64,000 bases of DNA from Bacteroidetes bacterium UBA4416 (GCA_002390745.1 DGQK01000022.1:1-64000); one strand, 5' to 3'; shown: positions 54,201-62,903, numbered from the stretch's first letter. Numbers and translations: made by a program. The notes: a model not told the origin generated them from the letters alone.

Positions 54201-57200
54201 AGCGGTTATTCCGCAGGCGCTTCCAACAAGGGCGATCTGAACCTTCCTGAAAGCCGCTGGGGTGGTATCACCCGCCGTTTGGAAACCAATGATTTCCAGG
54301 CGGCTAATATCGAGTACATCCAGTTCTGGATGATGGATCCTTTCAATGAGGATTATGATTCTACCAAAACCTATGAGGGCATGGACAGGAACAACGGCCC
54401 TTCGGGGGAAATGTTCATCAACCTCGGTAATATCAGTGAAGATGTGGTGAAGGACGGTGGAATGCTTTACGAGAACGGCTTACCCGGCGCTCCCAACGGC
54501 CCCAATGCCAACCTTGCCACCAGCGGTGGTAATATCGGTGTTTATCCTATCCTCACGCCGGCTTCGAATGCGTTTGTGAACGAGGTCAACGACAGGCCTT
54601 TCCAGGATGTTGGTTATGACGGGATGATAGACTCGACGGAGAGCCGGAAATTCGGCACTTTTGTGAGCAGTATCGGTAACAGCGGTGCCTTCGATCAGTC
54701 GCGCAAGCTGGTGCAGGAGGCTATCACGGATCCGAGCTCCGATAATTACCTGCATCCCAAGGATGCTTCCTACGACGGGCTTGATAAGCTCCGCGGAAAC
54801 ACGCTGCACCGTTATAAGAAATACAATGGCTCGGAAGGTAACTCGCCGACAGGAGACCTGGCAACCGTGAACGGCGTCAATGTGGTGGGATCCAACTCCC
54901 CGAATATTGAGGATGTGAATAAGGACAACACCCTGAACGAAACGGAAAGTTATTACCAGTACCGGGTGAAGATCTCCCCGCAGGATTTCCAGACCTCGAA
55001 AGTAGGGGAGAACTACCTCGTAAACGTCACAGAAGGAACTACCACCATCGACGGGATCAGTAAAAAGGTAAACTGGTACCAGTTCAAAATACCGGTAGCG
55101 GAATATGAAGCGGCTATCGGCTCCATCGAAGGCCTGAACTCGATCCGTTTCATGAGGGTGTTTATGAGAGGGTTCAATAAGCCCGTTGTATGCCGTTTGG
55201 CCCGCTTTGAGCTGGTTCGCAGCGATTGGAGAAGGTACCAGTACGATCTTCAGAAACCGGGTGAGTACATTGCCAATGATGATAACACCACCAGCTTCGA
55301 CGTATCGGCAGTAAGCTTACAGGAAAATGCCACCCGCACGCCGGTGAACTATGTGATTCCTCCGGGAATTCAGCAGCAGCAGAATGTGCAAACCACTAAT
55401 CTGGTATTGCTCAACGAGCAGGCACTTTCCTTAAGGGCTTGTAACCTGAAAGACGGCGACAGCCGCGCTATCTATAAAAATATTGACCTGGATGTGCGTT
55501 CCTTCAAAAAAATGAGGATGTTCATGCACGCCGAGAAAATGGGTTCGGATGTTCTGAACGACGGAGACGTTACCGTATTCGTTCGCCTGGGTTCGGATTT
55601 CAACAATAACTATTATGAGTACGAGATCCCGGTGAAAGTAACCCCAAAAGGCTATTATGATCCGAATGATGAAACCGCCAAGTACAATGTATGGCCGCAG
55701 GAGAATGAGTTCATCCTGGATTTTGAAGAAATTACAGGGGTAAAGACCAGCCGTAACAGTATCACCGGCCTTGACCTTTCGGCAACCCAAAAACCTTATA
55801 CCGAGAGTAAGGGCGGCTACAACATTACAGTGGTAGGTAACCCGAACCTGGCAACGGTGAAGAGTATGATGATCGGGATCCGGAATCCGAAGGATAACAG
55901 CGCGCTGCCTAAATGCGTAGAGGTATGGGTGAACGAGCTGAGGCTGACAGATTTTCAGAATAAAGGCGGTTGGGCGGCAACGGGCCGTGTGCAGGCCAAG
56001 TTGGCTGATTTCGGGCAAGTGTCCTTATCGGCATTGTACAGCCTTCCGTTCTTTGGAAGTATTGAGAAAAAAGTGAGTGAGCGGAGCAGGGAAACGACAT
56101 TCCAGTGGGATGCGGCGACGACGTTCCAGCTGGGCAAATTCTTCCCGGTAAAATGGAAAGTCAACCTGCCGGTGTATTATGCATATGGGCAAACACGCAT
56201 CACGCCGATGTTCAACCCTTACGACCCTGACGTATTGATCGATAACAAAGCAATTGACGCCACCCTGAAAAATGAGATCAAGAAAAATGCCCAGGACGTT
56301 ACAGTGCGCAAAGGCTATAATTTCTCCAATGTGCGGATCGATGGCTTCAAAAAAGAGGGGAAGGCACCGATGCCGTGGGACGTATCGAACTTCTCGGTAA
56401 CGTATGCTTACAATGAGGTGACACGGCATAATGTGAACATAGCGAACAGTATTGTGAAAGCCTACCGCGGGGCATTGTCTTATAACTATGCGATCAATGC
56501 CAAATCCTGGACACCGTTTAAGAAAACGAAAAACAAGGTGCTGAATAACAAGTGGCTGGCGATTGTGAAAGACATCAATGTGACGCCACTGCCAAGCCGT
56601 CTGGGATTCAATACGGATGTGAACCGGACCTACAGCGAGTTGCTGAACAGGGATATTACCAGTTTCTATAACGGAACAAGCGATCAGTTTACAAAACCGC
56701 AGTTCAACAAGACCTTTATCATGACCCGGAATTATGATCTGCAATGGGCGTTTACCAAAAACCTGAAATTCGATTTCACGGCCAACAACGAGGCGAGGAT
56801 CCTGGAATCACCCGACAGGATCGATACGGATTCGGAGCGTGTGCAGATCCAGAACAACCTGAAAAAACTCGGGGAAACCATCGGGTACAGGCACCAGGCT
56901 AACCTTAACTACCAGTTGCCGATCAATAAGATCCCGATCTTCGATTTTGTGAACTCCAGTGTCAAATACGGATCGACCTATACCTGGACCAGAAGGCCTT
57001 TTGCGCAGGAAGAGATCGGTAACAGCATTCAGAATACCAATACCAAGAGCGCCAATGTGGCTCTCACCTTGCCGACATTGTACAATAAGATCCCGTATTT
57101 CCGGAAGATCAATACCGGCAGTAACGGAAAAGCGGGAGGCAAAGGGCCTAAAGCTTCGGAATCGAAAAATGACAGCACCAAGAAGGGAAATAACGTGAAA

Positions 57201-58625
57201 GACCTTGGCGAATTCCTGGCACGCGGCATCATGATGGTCAAGCAGGTATCGGTGGCTTTCTCGCAAACCAACGGTACAGGGCTTCCGGGCTTCATGCCGA
57301 GCTCGCAGTACCTGGGGATGGACAATAACAGCCGTTACGGCTTTGCCCCGGGATTTAGCTTCGTCAGTGGTTCCAACGACAGTATTCTCCGGAAAGCGAT
57401 CAATAACAACTGGCTGACACAAAACCCGAACCAAAGCCTGCCATACACCACTACCCAAATGGATAACTTTACCTACAGGGCCAATGTAGAGCCGCATGGC
57501 AGCTTGAAGATCGAGCTGAACGGAACCAAAAGCCATGGGTTCAGCCAGTCGCTGTTTGTACGCTACGATTCCACCCAGCGGGATAACAGTAACAGGGGTT
57601 ACATGTTTGAAACGCCTACCTATACCGGAAACTACAGCATCAGCGTATTCACGCTCGGGCGTTCATTCAAGGACAAGGGTAAAGGAGCTGAATCGGCGTT
57701 GTTTGATGAGTTCTTGCTGATCAGGCCGAATATTGCCCAGGAGCTCGCAGATGCCAGCAATGGCAAATCAGCGGGATTGCAATCGCCGGGTGGCGGGCTT
57801 CCGGCGTATGTGGATGGTTACAGCACAACACAGCAGGATGTATTACTCGGATCATTCTATGAGGCTTATACCGGAAGAAAGCTGAAGGGAGTAGGGACCG
57901 ACCGGATGTTCAAGCAGGTTCCGCTTCCGAACTGGAGTGTGAGCTGGGATGGCCTGGGTAAGCTCAAGGCGATGAAAAAATATTTCCAGTCGGTTACGGT
58001 GCGTCACTCCTACCGTTCTATTTATACCCTGGGCGGCTATACCAACAACTTATTGTTTGAAGAGAGCGGCCCTAACCGTGTGCCTATTGCCAGCACAACA
58101 GGCGGCGGTACGCCTAACTTCAACCCGAGGTACACGATTGCAGGAGCTACCATTACGGAAGCTTTCAGCCCGCTCATTAAGTTCGACTTCAAATTCAACA
58201 AACCGGGCTTATTGGCCAATTTCGAGATCAAGAAGGATAAGACCGTTAACCTCAACATTACCGGCCCTCAGATCATTGAAACCAAAGGCCAGGAATATAT
58301 TGTGGGTGTAGGTTACCGTTATCCTAAGCTCAAAATCCCTGCTATCCAGATCAAAGGCAAGCCGCTGGAAAGTGACCTGAACCTGAAGATCGATTTATCT
58401 TACCGCAGAAACCTTACTATTATCCGTAAGATCGTGGATGAGATCAGTACTCCGACGGGTGGACAAAACATCGTTTCGCTCAAAACAGCACTCGATTACC
58501 AGCTCACTCCGAATATTAACCTGAGGCTCTTCTACGATTGGATCCGTACCAGTCCGCAAACCTCCAACTCCTTTCCTACAGCCAATACCAATGCCGGCTT
58601 TAGCTTAAGGTTTAACCTCCAATAA
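51240..58625 (+). CDS. sprA: SprA, outer-membrane translocon of the type IX secretion system
   Basis: The 2461-residue protein is the T9SS translocon (Sov in Porphyromonas), a very large single-chain beta-barrel that passes folded substrates across the outer membrane; in gliding species it is also needed for motility. The N-terminus has a hydrophobic signal segment (about residues 7-25). Characteristic parts include NFDFNMRIQLNLIGKIGDKL near residue 203, the FEGSISLIDIKSP motif near 865, and a barrel-type C-terminus ending in a Phe-containing strand (GFSLRFNLQ). The length is usual for the family. The start is a GTG at 51240. Two T9SS substrates (4169, 47175) are encoded in this window. Confidence 0.96.
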   Translation: MVKGGFKFLVVASVSIGLMSVVVGSKAKTSPLSKPHYYEEAALPPDTPVVSKEDLPYEFNDNSNVQPVYKDNNGLYLSDPSNIKTETNYNPKTGNYDITQKMGDLDYRPETYVEFQDYQDALFKKAVKDHWRSKIKADDLNNQNKKGMIPKLTVNNEIFDRIFGGNTVDIKPTGTAELIFALNRNKTLNPAIPQRQQKVTNFDFNMRIQLNLIGKIGDKLKITTNYNTEASFDWENQMKLEYTGYEDEIIKKIEAGNVSLPLNSTLITGSQSLFGVKMQLQFGRLTATTIFSQQRGKKQEVTVQGGSQIQNFVVTADNYEVNKHYFLGHYFRDNYDAWMQTLPIVATPIVITKAEVYITNQTGSTENVRSFVGFSDLGESGAHINTNLSDPNCQADPTFRITDNSPQADSIQPYNNANTLYSIITNTANGLMPARTNTTTNQINTQLTSPLTTTNSCNNNGGFMESSRDYEYVTNARRLNPSEFTINTRLGFISINQSINNDVAVAVAYQYTYNGKTYQVGEFSDQFTTGPLYLKLLKGTLTNPRYLTWDLMMKNVYSIGAYNLNAQDFKCDIYFNNNETGVDVPYVPSGSRNGQLFLQVMELDKLSVNGDKYSDGVFDFIKDYTINPTNGRVYLSSKEPFGNNMAARFQPGDFPDANRYVFQELYDSTRTIAQQLQEKNRYKLKGQYKSASGAEISLNALNIPQGAVSVTANGQKLVENQDYTVDYTLGRVKIINESILNSGANIKVSTESNSLFNVQQKSLFGTRLDYKVNKDLILGGTLLRLNEKPVTQKVNIGDEPVSNTIWGLDYNYKTDAPFLTRLVDKIPLINTKEMSTIVTQGEFAQLIPGNAKAIGKTGTSYIDDFEGSISLIDIKSPQAWSLASIPQGQTSMFPEALLNNDIRTGNNRAQFNWYTIDNLFYGQQNSNLKPSNIPKETYSNNFMRQVLETELFPSKTPANGQPVVLSVLDLAFYPNERGPYNYDANPISGYSAGASNKGDLNLPESRWGGITRRLETNDFQAANIEYIQFWMMDPFNEDYDSTKTYEGMDRNNGPSGEMFINLGNISEDVVKDGGMLYENGLPGAPNGPNANLATSGGNIGVYPILTPASNAFVNEVNDRPFQDVGYDGMIDSTESRKFGTFVSSIGNSGAFDQSRKLVQEAITDPSSDNYLHPKDASYDGLDKLRGNTLHRYKKYNGSEGNSPTGDLATVNGVNVVGSNSPNIEDVNKDNTLNETESYYQYRVKISPQDFQTSKVGENYLVNVTEGTTTIDGISKKVNWYQFKIPVAEYEAAIGSIEGLNSIRFMRVFMRGFNKPVVCRLARFELVRSDWRRYQYDLQKPGEYIANDDNTTSFDVSAVSLQENATRTPVNYVIPPGIQQQQNVQTTNLVLLNEQALSLRACNLKDGDSRAIYKNIDLDVRSFKKMRMFMHAEKMGSDVLNDGDVTVFVRLGSDFNNNYYEYEIPVKVTPKGYYDPNDETAKYNVWPQENEFILDFEEITGVKTSRNSITGLDLSATQKPYTESKGGYNITVVGNPNLATVKSMMIGIRNPKDNSALPKCVEVWVNELRLTDFQNKGGWAATGRVQAKLADFGQVSLSALYSLPFFGSIEKKVSERSRETTFQWDAATTFQLGKFFPVKWKVNLPVYYAYGQTRITPMFNPYDPDVLIDNKAIDATLKNEIKKNAQDVTVRKGYNFSNVRIDGFKKEGKAPMPWDVSNFSVTYAYNEVTRHNVNIANSIVKAYRGALSYNYAINAKSWTPFKKTKNKVLNNKWLAIVKDINVTPLPSRLGFNTDVNRTYSELLNRDITSFYNGTSDQFTKPQFNKTFIMTRNYDLQWAFTKNLKFDFTANNEARILESPDRIDTDSERVQIQNNLKKLGETIGYRHQANLNYQLPINKIPIFDFVNSSVKYGSTYTWTRRPFAQEEIGNSIQNTNTKSANVALTLPTLYNKIPYFRKINTGSNGKAGGKGPKASESKNDSTKKGNNVKDLGEFLARGIMMVKQVSVAFSQTNGTGLPGFMPSSQYLGMDNNSRYGFAPGFSFVSGSNDSILRKAINNNWLTQNPNQSLPYTTTQMDNFTYRANVEPHGSLKIELNGTKSHGFSQSLFVRYDSTQRDNSNRGYMFETPTYTGNYSISVFTLGRSFKDKGKGAESALFDEFLLIRPNIAQELADASNGKSAGLQSPGGGLPAYVDGYSTTQQDVLLGSFYEAYTGRKLKGVGTDRMFKQVPLPNWSVSWDGLGKLKAMKKYFQSVTVRHSYRSIYTLGGYTNNLLFEESGPNRVPIASTTGGGTPNFNPRYTIAGATITEAFSPLIKFDFKFNKPGLLANFEIKKDKTVNLNITGPQIIETKGQEYIVGVGYRYPKLKIPAIQIKGKPLESDLNLKIDLSYRRNLTIIRKIVDEISTPTGGQNIVSLKTALDYQLTPNINLRLFYDWIRTSPQTSNSFPTANTNAGFSLRFNLQ

Positions 58626-58687
58626 GAGGAATATATTGGACACATTGATTTAAAATTTCTTAAAAACCGGGAATAAGGGCGGCGATC

Positions 58688-59212
58688 ATGAGCAAACACC
58701 AGAAGCTGAGCATGGATGACCTGGGGCGCATGAACCAGGCTGAATTCAAAGAGTCGGAGAAGAACAGGATCATCCTGGTATTGGACAATGTGCGAAGCCT
58801 TAACAATGTCGGCTCCATATTCCGCACAGCCGATTCTTTTCTGATTGAGGCGGTTTACCTCTGCGGTGTGACGGGAGTGCCACCTCACAAAGACATTGAA
58901 AAAACGGCACTCGGCGCTACGCAAACCGTGAGCTGGAAATACTTTGCGAGTACCGCAGAAGCCATCAAAGACTTACGGGAACAGGGCTATTACATTGCCG
59001 CCGTGGAGCAGGCCAGGGATTCGGTGATGCTCAATCGCTTTGAAAAACCGTCAAAACCCCTCGCGCTCATTGCAGGCAACGAAGTATATGGCGTAGAGCA
59101 GGAGGTGATCGACCAGAGCGATGCCTGCATCGAGATCCCTCAATTCGGGACCAAGCATTCGCTTAATGTAGCGGTGTCTGTCGGGATTGTCCTTTGGGAG
59201 ATGCTGAGATAA
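58688..59212 (+). CDS. TrmH/SpoU family RNA 2'-O-methyltransferase
   Basis: The 174-residue SPOUT methyltransferase has the three family motifs: NVRSLNNVGSIFRTAD near residue 36, LIAGNEVYGV near 126 and IPQFGTKHSLNVAVSVGIVL near 149, which build the knotted SAM site. It lacks an extra N-terminal RNA-binding domain, so it is a minimal form; the target (tRNA or rRNA) cannot be told. The stop lies just before the hairpin repeat that was split by the downstream insertion sequence. Confidence 0.92.
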   Translation: MSKHQKLSMDDLGRMNQAEFKESEKNRIILVLDNVRSLNNVGSIFRTADSFLIEAVYLCGVTGVPPHKDIEKTALGATQTVSWKYFASTAEAIKDLREQGYYIAAVEQARDSVMLNRFEKPSKPLALIAGNEVYGVEQEVIDQSDACIEIPQFGTKHSLNVAVSVGIVLWEMLR

Positions 59213-59216
59213 ACTA

Positions 59217-59250
59217 AGTATAGAGTATTTAGATTTGAGTATTGAGAGAG
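59217..59250. repeat. left arm of a hairpin repeat interrupted by the IS
   Basis: AGATTTGAGTATTGAGAG behind the TrmH-family gene is complementary to CTCTCATTACTCAAATCT behind the HMG-CoA lyase gene (17 of 18 positions). The pair would form one hairpin between the convergent genes if the 1.25-kb insertion sequence were absent. Confidence 0.6.
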
Positions 59251-59451
59251 GTACTTTAAGGTAATGTACTGAAAAATAGTTGGTGGCTTTTTGATATAAA
59301 TTGATTAAAATGGGCCCGTCGATTTGAAGAGGAAGCAGGCTCTGTTGGAGAACAACCTGCCAGTAATAAAATCGATGCTAATAAAGCAGGAAGGAGTCAG
59401 TTAGTAATTGGCTCCTTTTTTCTTGCTGTTTAGCCCCATGGCTTAAAAAAC

Positions 59452-60422
59452 TCACTTCTCGTTTGAGAAAAACATATACCATTTTATAAAATCAATTCTA
59501 TGCTTTAAGGTTAGTCCTCTGTGCAGGTCAAGGTGATTTTTAAGATGACTAAAAAATCCCTCGATGCCATTGGTGGTTGCAGGTATTTTTGGGTTAGAGA
59601 GGTAATGGAACATATTTGGTAAGGCTCTTTTGATTGTATAATAGGACCGTCTTACGAGCTTGTGGGTAAACCAATATCGCCCGGTTTGTTGATTATAAGT
59701 TCTTTCCATCAAGTAATCCTTATGTTTTAGGTGCCAGGCTTCCAGGTTTTGGGTCCAGTAAATCCGGTCATTATTGGTTTTTATTTTCAGTAACATAAGA
59801 ACCAAAGCCTTAAGCTCTCTTCCGGATTCATGCTTTGGGAACCTTGTCAGCCATAGCAAACACATACGCTGTATGTGAACCAGGCAGCGCTGCGCCAGTG
59901 CATCCGGCATAGACTTTTTGATAGCTTTTAAGATGCTTTTATGACCATCAGAGGTTACACTTTCTATCTGAACCCCAAGTTTGATTAAATTATCAAGATC
60001 CTCTTTTATCTCTGAATAATGTTCCCCGTCTGTAAATCGGATCAGCTGGGTATAGCCATCCTGATGATCCTGATAACATACCAGGCAAAATTTCTCAAAA
60101 TAGGTGGCATCAAGCCTTAAATTAACACCTTGTCTTTTTATGATCTTAATTTCCGGCGATTGCTCAAGAAACGTGTAAAACGTTCTTTGAAGTGTATCTA
60201 TAGATAAACCACTGTCCCTACTTAGCGTTTTAAAGGTCTGGCGCTCCAAAACCCATTTTTGGAACCAAATGAAGCGATTCTCAATCCGTTGCTGTGGATC
60301 ATTACGTGTAAATAGAATCTCGCAGTTTTTGCACTTAAATCGCTGCTTATTTAATTGTTTCCCCCAGCGAATAACATTCAAACTTCCGCAGGCCCAACAG
60401 CGCTTTTTTTTGACTTTTTCAT
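59452..60422 (-). CDS. IS256-like DDE transposase with N-terminal zinc finger, needs -1 frameshift
   Basis: The main frame encodes about 310 residues: a second zinc half-site CKNC, an HTH-like region, then a DDE core. Likely catalytic residues, numbered from the TTG at 60381, are Asp91 (LRLDATYF), Asp145 (VTSDGHKS) and Glu274 (TTNGIEGFF), with the RCLVHIQR motif between. The first zinc half-site CWAC lies upstream of that TTG in the same frame but has no start codon of its own. An ATG at 60422 in another frame reads MKKSKK and reaches an A8 run (60411-60404); a -1 slip there joins it to KRCWACGSLN and the rest. TTG initiation without the CWAC half is the alternative. Confidence 0.85.
60404..60411 (-). 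promoter_or_regulatory. A8 slippery run, candidate -1 frameshift site of the transposase
   Basis: Reading from the ATG at 60422, the codons TCA AAA AAA AGC run over eight A residues. A -1 shift on A-AAA-AAA changes AGC GCT to AAG CGC TGT TGG and opens the zinc-finger frame. Without the shift, translation stops after 14 codons. Confidence 0.6.
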
Positions 60423-60430
60423 ATACAAAA

Positions 60431-60462
60431 AAAGTTTAGTGAAACCACTTTCACTAAACTTT
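60431..60462. repeat. perfect 14-bp hairpin upstream of the transposase gene
   Basis: AAAGTTTAGTGAAA, loop CCAC, and its complement, just inside the right end of the IS. Such structures near IS ends often block translation or transcription entering from outside. Confidence 0.75.
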
Positions 60463-60546
60463 CTTCAATCCCTTATACCACTTAGGTTACAGGGCATTTT
60501 ACCAACTATTTTTCAGTAATATGCCTTTTTAAAGATGAAACTGTTT

Positions 60547-60577
60547 CTCAATACTCACCTCTCATTACTCAAATCTC
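60547..60577. repeat. right arm of the interrupted hairpin repeat
   Basis: CTCAATACTCACCTCTCATT followed by ACTCAAATCT lies directly behind the HMG-CoA lyase stop and complements 59227-59250. It also resembles the motifs near 2724 and 26705. Confidence 0.6.
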
Positions 60578-61432
60578 CTAGTGGTACCGGTTGAACACAT
60601 CCCAGCTTTCCACATAAGCCTTTTGCAAGAGCTCTCTGTTAAGGTTTAAAGGAATGTTATGGGTGTCGAAAAAGAGTTCGAGGTCCTCGGTAGCCAGGTT
60701 CCCTGTAAGATCGTCTTTGGCCATCGGGCAACCGCCGAAACCGTGGATGGCCACATCAAAACGCTGGCAGCCGCTGTTGTAGGCAGCTGCTATTTTTTCA
60801 AGTGCTTTTTCTTTGGTAGAATGCAGGTGAGCGCCTATTTCCACGCCCTTAAACTCAGGGATGATATTCGAGAACAGGTAATGGATATTCTCCTTATCCG
60901 AAACGCCGACGGTATCGGAAAGGGCAATGATCCGGATGCCCATGTCGCTCAGCTTTTTGGTCCAGTTGATCACGATGTCGCTGTTCCACACATCACCGTA
61001 AGGGTTGCCGAAAGCCATTGAAATGTATACCACCAGTTCCTTATGATGCTTCAGGCACAGGTTCTGGATCTCTTCCACACGCACCAGCGATTCGGCAATG
61101 CTCGAATTGGCATTGCGTTGCTGAAAGGTTTCTGAAACAGAGAAGGGGAAACCCAGGTAATGGATTTCGTCAAACCCACAGGCCTGTTCCGCACCGCGCG
61201 TATTGGCCACAATGGCCAGTAACTTGCTTTTGGTAGTGCCCAGGTCGAGCTGTTTCAGAACTTCTGCCGTGTCCTGCATTTGCGGGATGGCTTTGGGTGA
61301 AACGAAGCTCCCGAAATCAATGGTGTCGAAACCTACTTTCAGTAAGGAGTTGAGGTAATTTACCTTTGTCTGCGTCGGGATAAATTCTTTGATGCCTTGC
61401 ATGGCATCGCGTGGGCATTCTATAATTTTCAT
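60578..61432 (-). CDS. hydroxymethylglutaryl-CoA lyase
   Basis: This HMGL-like TIM-barrel enzyme splits HMG-CoA into acetyl-CoA and acetoacetate, the last step of leucine degradation. In the 284-residue protein the N-terminal metal-site motif is IIECPRDAMQG, GFDTIDFGSFVSP follows, and the signature loop with the catalytic Cys is HGFGGCPMAKDD near residue 228. The metal-binding HLHST is near 202. The IS is inserted just behind this gene without disrupting it. It is 12 bp behind the DUF4259 gene on the same strand, so pyrD, the DUF4259 gene and this gene may form one transcript. Confidence 0.93.
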   Translation of the reverse strand: MKIIECPRDAMQGIKEFIPTQTKVNYLNSLLKVGFDTIDFGSFVSPKAIPQMQDTAEVLKQLDLGTTKSKLLAIVANTRGAEQACGFDEIHYLGFPFSVSETFQQRNANSSIAESLVRVEEIQNLCLKHHKELVVYISMAFGNPYGDVWNSDIVINWTKKLSDMGIRIIALSDTVGVSDKENIHYLFSNIIPEFKGVEIGAHLHSTKEKALEKIAAAYNSGCQRFDVAIHGFGGCPMAKDDLTGNLATEDLELFFDTHNIPLNLNRELLQKAYVESWDVFNRYH

Positions 61433-61443
61433 AAACCGTTATA

Positions 61444-61845
61444 TTAGCTCAATCTGCCGATAAGAGATTGAATGTTTTCTTTCCATGTTGGGTATAGCTC
61501 TTCATTTTCCTCCCAAAGCTCCCGCAATTCCGATGTTTCGCCGATCACCACTCCGAGTGCCCTTACCGCTAATGGTTTCAGATCAACCAACAGCAGACCG
61601 GGGAATTTTGTTTTAAAATGACTCATATTTTCCCCCTCGCTATAAGATGTTCCGTTTAAGAGGTAATCGATATAGGCTGCCGACACCGTCACGGCATGGC
61701 ATTCGTCATAATCGAGGTATTCGGCATGTATGGCCGTTTCAAACGCCAGTTTGAAAAAAGTTTCCGGATCCTGTGTTTCCCGGAGTTCGCCGGAAATGTC
61801 AAGTGCGGTATCGTCGTCAAAAATTCCGTAATCCCATGCTCCCAT
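61444..61845 (-). CDS. DUF4259 domain-containing protein
   Basis: The 133-residue soluble protein begins with the family hallmark MGAWDYGIFDDDTALDISGEL. It is acidic and helical throughout, with no signal peptide. The function of the family is unknown; members often occur as stand-alone small cytosolic proteins and sometimes resemble immunity-type proteins, but no toxin partner is nearby. It is 7 bp behind pyrD. Confidence 0.87.
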   Translation of the reverse strand: MGAWDYGIFDDDTALDISGELRETQDPETFFKLAFETAIHAEYLDYDECHAVTVSAAYIDYLLNGTSYSEGENMSHFKTKFPGLLLVDLKPLAVRALGVVIGETSELRELWEENEELYPTWKENIQSLIGRLS

Positions 61846-61852
61846 AGACTGG

Positions 61853-62890
61853 CTATAAATGATGTTTAATGATGGCTTTATTGATGGCTTTGATCAGTCC
61901 CGGCCCTTCGTAAATGAAGCCGGTATACAGTTGGATCAGGTCGGCCCCGGCCCTGAGTTTTTCAAGTGCATCTTCCGCACTGTGGATACCGCCCACACCG
62001 ATCACCGGAAAAGCATTGTTGGATTTTGTCTTTAAATAGGCGATGACTTCCGTGCTGCGCTTGCTGAGTGGTTTTCCGCTGAGGCCGCCCATACCAATGG
62101 CATCTACTTCCGCTTTCGGGTAGCTGAGCGGCTCACGTGCGATGGTGGTGTTGGTGGCCACAATGCCATCTATTTTGGTGGAGGCAACGATCCCGATGAT
62201 ATCGTCAAGCTGGGAGTTGCTGAGGTCCGGAGCTATTTTCAACAGCAAAGGTTTGCGTTTCGGTTTGGAAGCATTGATGGCCTGCAGGTGGTTCAGCAGG
62301 GCCGTCAAAGGCTCTTTGTCCTGTAATTCCCGGAGATTGGGTGTGTTGGGCGAGCTGACATTCACCACAAAATAATCCACCACGTCAAACAGCGCATTGA
62401 AGCAGTATTCGTAATCCCTGGTAGCATCCTCATTTGGTGTTACTTTATTTTTACCGATATTTCCACCGATGATCACATTGGTTTTCTTATTCCTGAGGCG
62501 TTTTACGGCTTCGTCCACACCTTCGTTATTAAAGCCCATCCGGTTAATAATGGCTGCGTCTTTAGGCAGCCTGAACAGGCGTGGCTTATCGTTTCCCGGC
62601 TGAGGTTTCGGGGTGAGCGTCCCGATTTCAATAAAGCCGAATCCCAGGTTGGCAAGCTCGTTAAATACTTTGGCGTCTTTGTCAAGACCGGCGGCCAGGC
62701 CTACCGGATTTTTAAAGCTTAACCCGAAGAGTGTCCGTTCCAGCTGGGGATGCTCATACTTATAGGCCGACTTAAAAATAGCCCGACCTAAACCGTTTCT
62801 CAGACCGGTTTTGAGAAGGTCGAATGTGAGGTAATGTGCTTTTTCGGGGTCTAACTTAAATAAATAAGGTTTCAGGAAGGATTTATACAT
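61853..62890 (-). CDS. pyrD: dihydroorotate dehydrogenase (quinone), class 2
   Basis: This FMN enzyme oxidises dihydroorotate to orotate in pyrimidine synthesis and passes electrons to membrane quinone. The 345-residue protein has the class 2 N-terminal membrane-associated helices (YKSFLKPYLFKLDPEKAHYL) and the TIM barrel. Its segments include NPVGLAAGLDKD near residue 59, FIEIGTLTPKPQPGN near 83, the active-site Ser in NVSSPNTPNLR near 176, and GVGGIHSAEDA near 294. I chose the ATG at 62890 rather than an upstream Met, because a perfect -7 box ends 5 nt before it. Confidence 0.95.
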   Translation of the reverse strand: MYKSFLKPYLFKLDPEKAHYLTFDLLKTGLRNGLGRAIFKSAYKYEHPQLERTLFGLSFKNPVGLAAGLDKDAKVFNELANLGFGFIEIGTLTPKPQPGNDKPRLFRLPKDAAIINRMGFNNEGVDEAVKRLRNKKTNVIIGGNIGKNKVTPNEDATRDYEYCFNALFDVVDYFVVNVSSPNTPNLRELQDKEPLTALLNHLQAINASKPKRKPLLLKIAPDLSNSQLDDIIGIVASTKIDGIVATNTTIAREPLSYPKAEVDAIGMGGLSGKPLSKRSTEVIAYLKTKSNNAFPVIGVGGIHSAEDALEKLRAGADLIQLYTGFIYEGPGLIKAINKAIIKHHL

Positions 62891-62895
62891 ATTTA

Positions 62896-62903
62896 CAAAG
62901 GTA
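62896..62903 (-). promoter_or_regulatory. pyrD promoter -7 box (TACCTTTG)
   Basis: A perfect TAnnTTTG on the minus strand that ends 5 nt before the pyrD ATG, implying a minimal leader. Confidence 0.55.

Larger units (their letters stand above)
59267..60518. mobile_element. insertion sequence with 18-bp perfect terminal inverted repeats
   Basis: The 1252-bp element is bounded by TACTGAAAAATAGTTGGT (59267-59284) and its exact complement (60501-60518). It carries one minus-strand transposase gene of the zinc-finger IS256-like (MULE-related) type. A 14-bp perfect hairpin (60431-60462) lies between the right end and the gene. A second hairpin followed by T6 (GGAG...CTCC, 59393-59420) could terminate incoming plus-strand transcription. 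No target-site duplication is obvious. A 40-codon plus-strand frame near 59310-59440 has no recognised product. Confidence 0.88.

Noticed and set aside
56025..57536. Long minus-strand frames of about 240 residues inside sprA
   Set aside because: They are antisense shadows of an intact sprA coding sequence and have no protein-family features.
59310..59440. Passenger gene inside the IS (frame reading EEEAGSVGEQPASNK)
   Set aside because: About 40 codons, no start codon, no family, and it covers a hairpin with a T-run that looks like a terminator.
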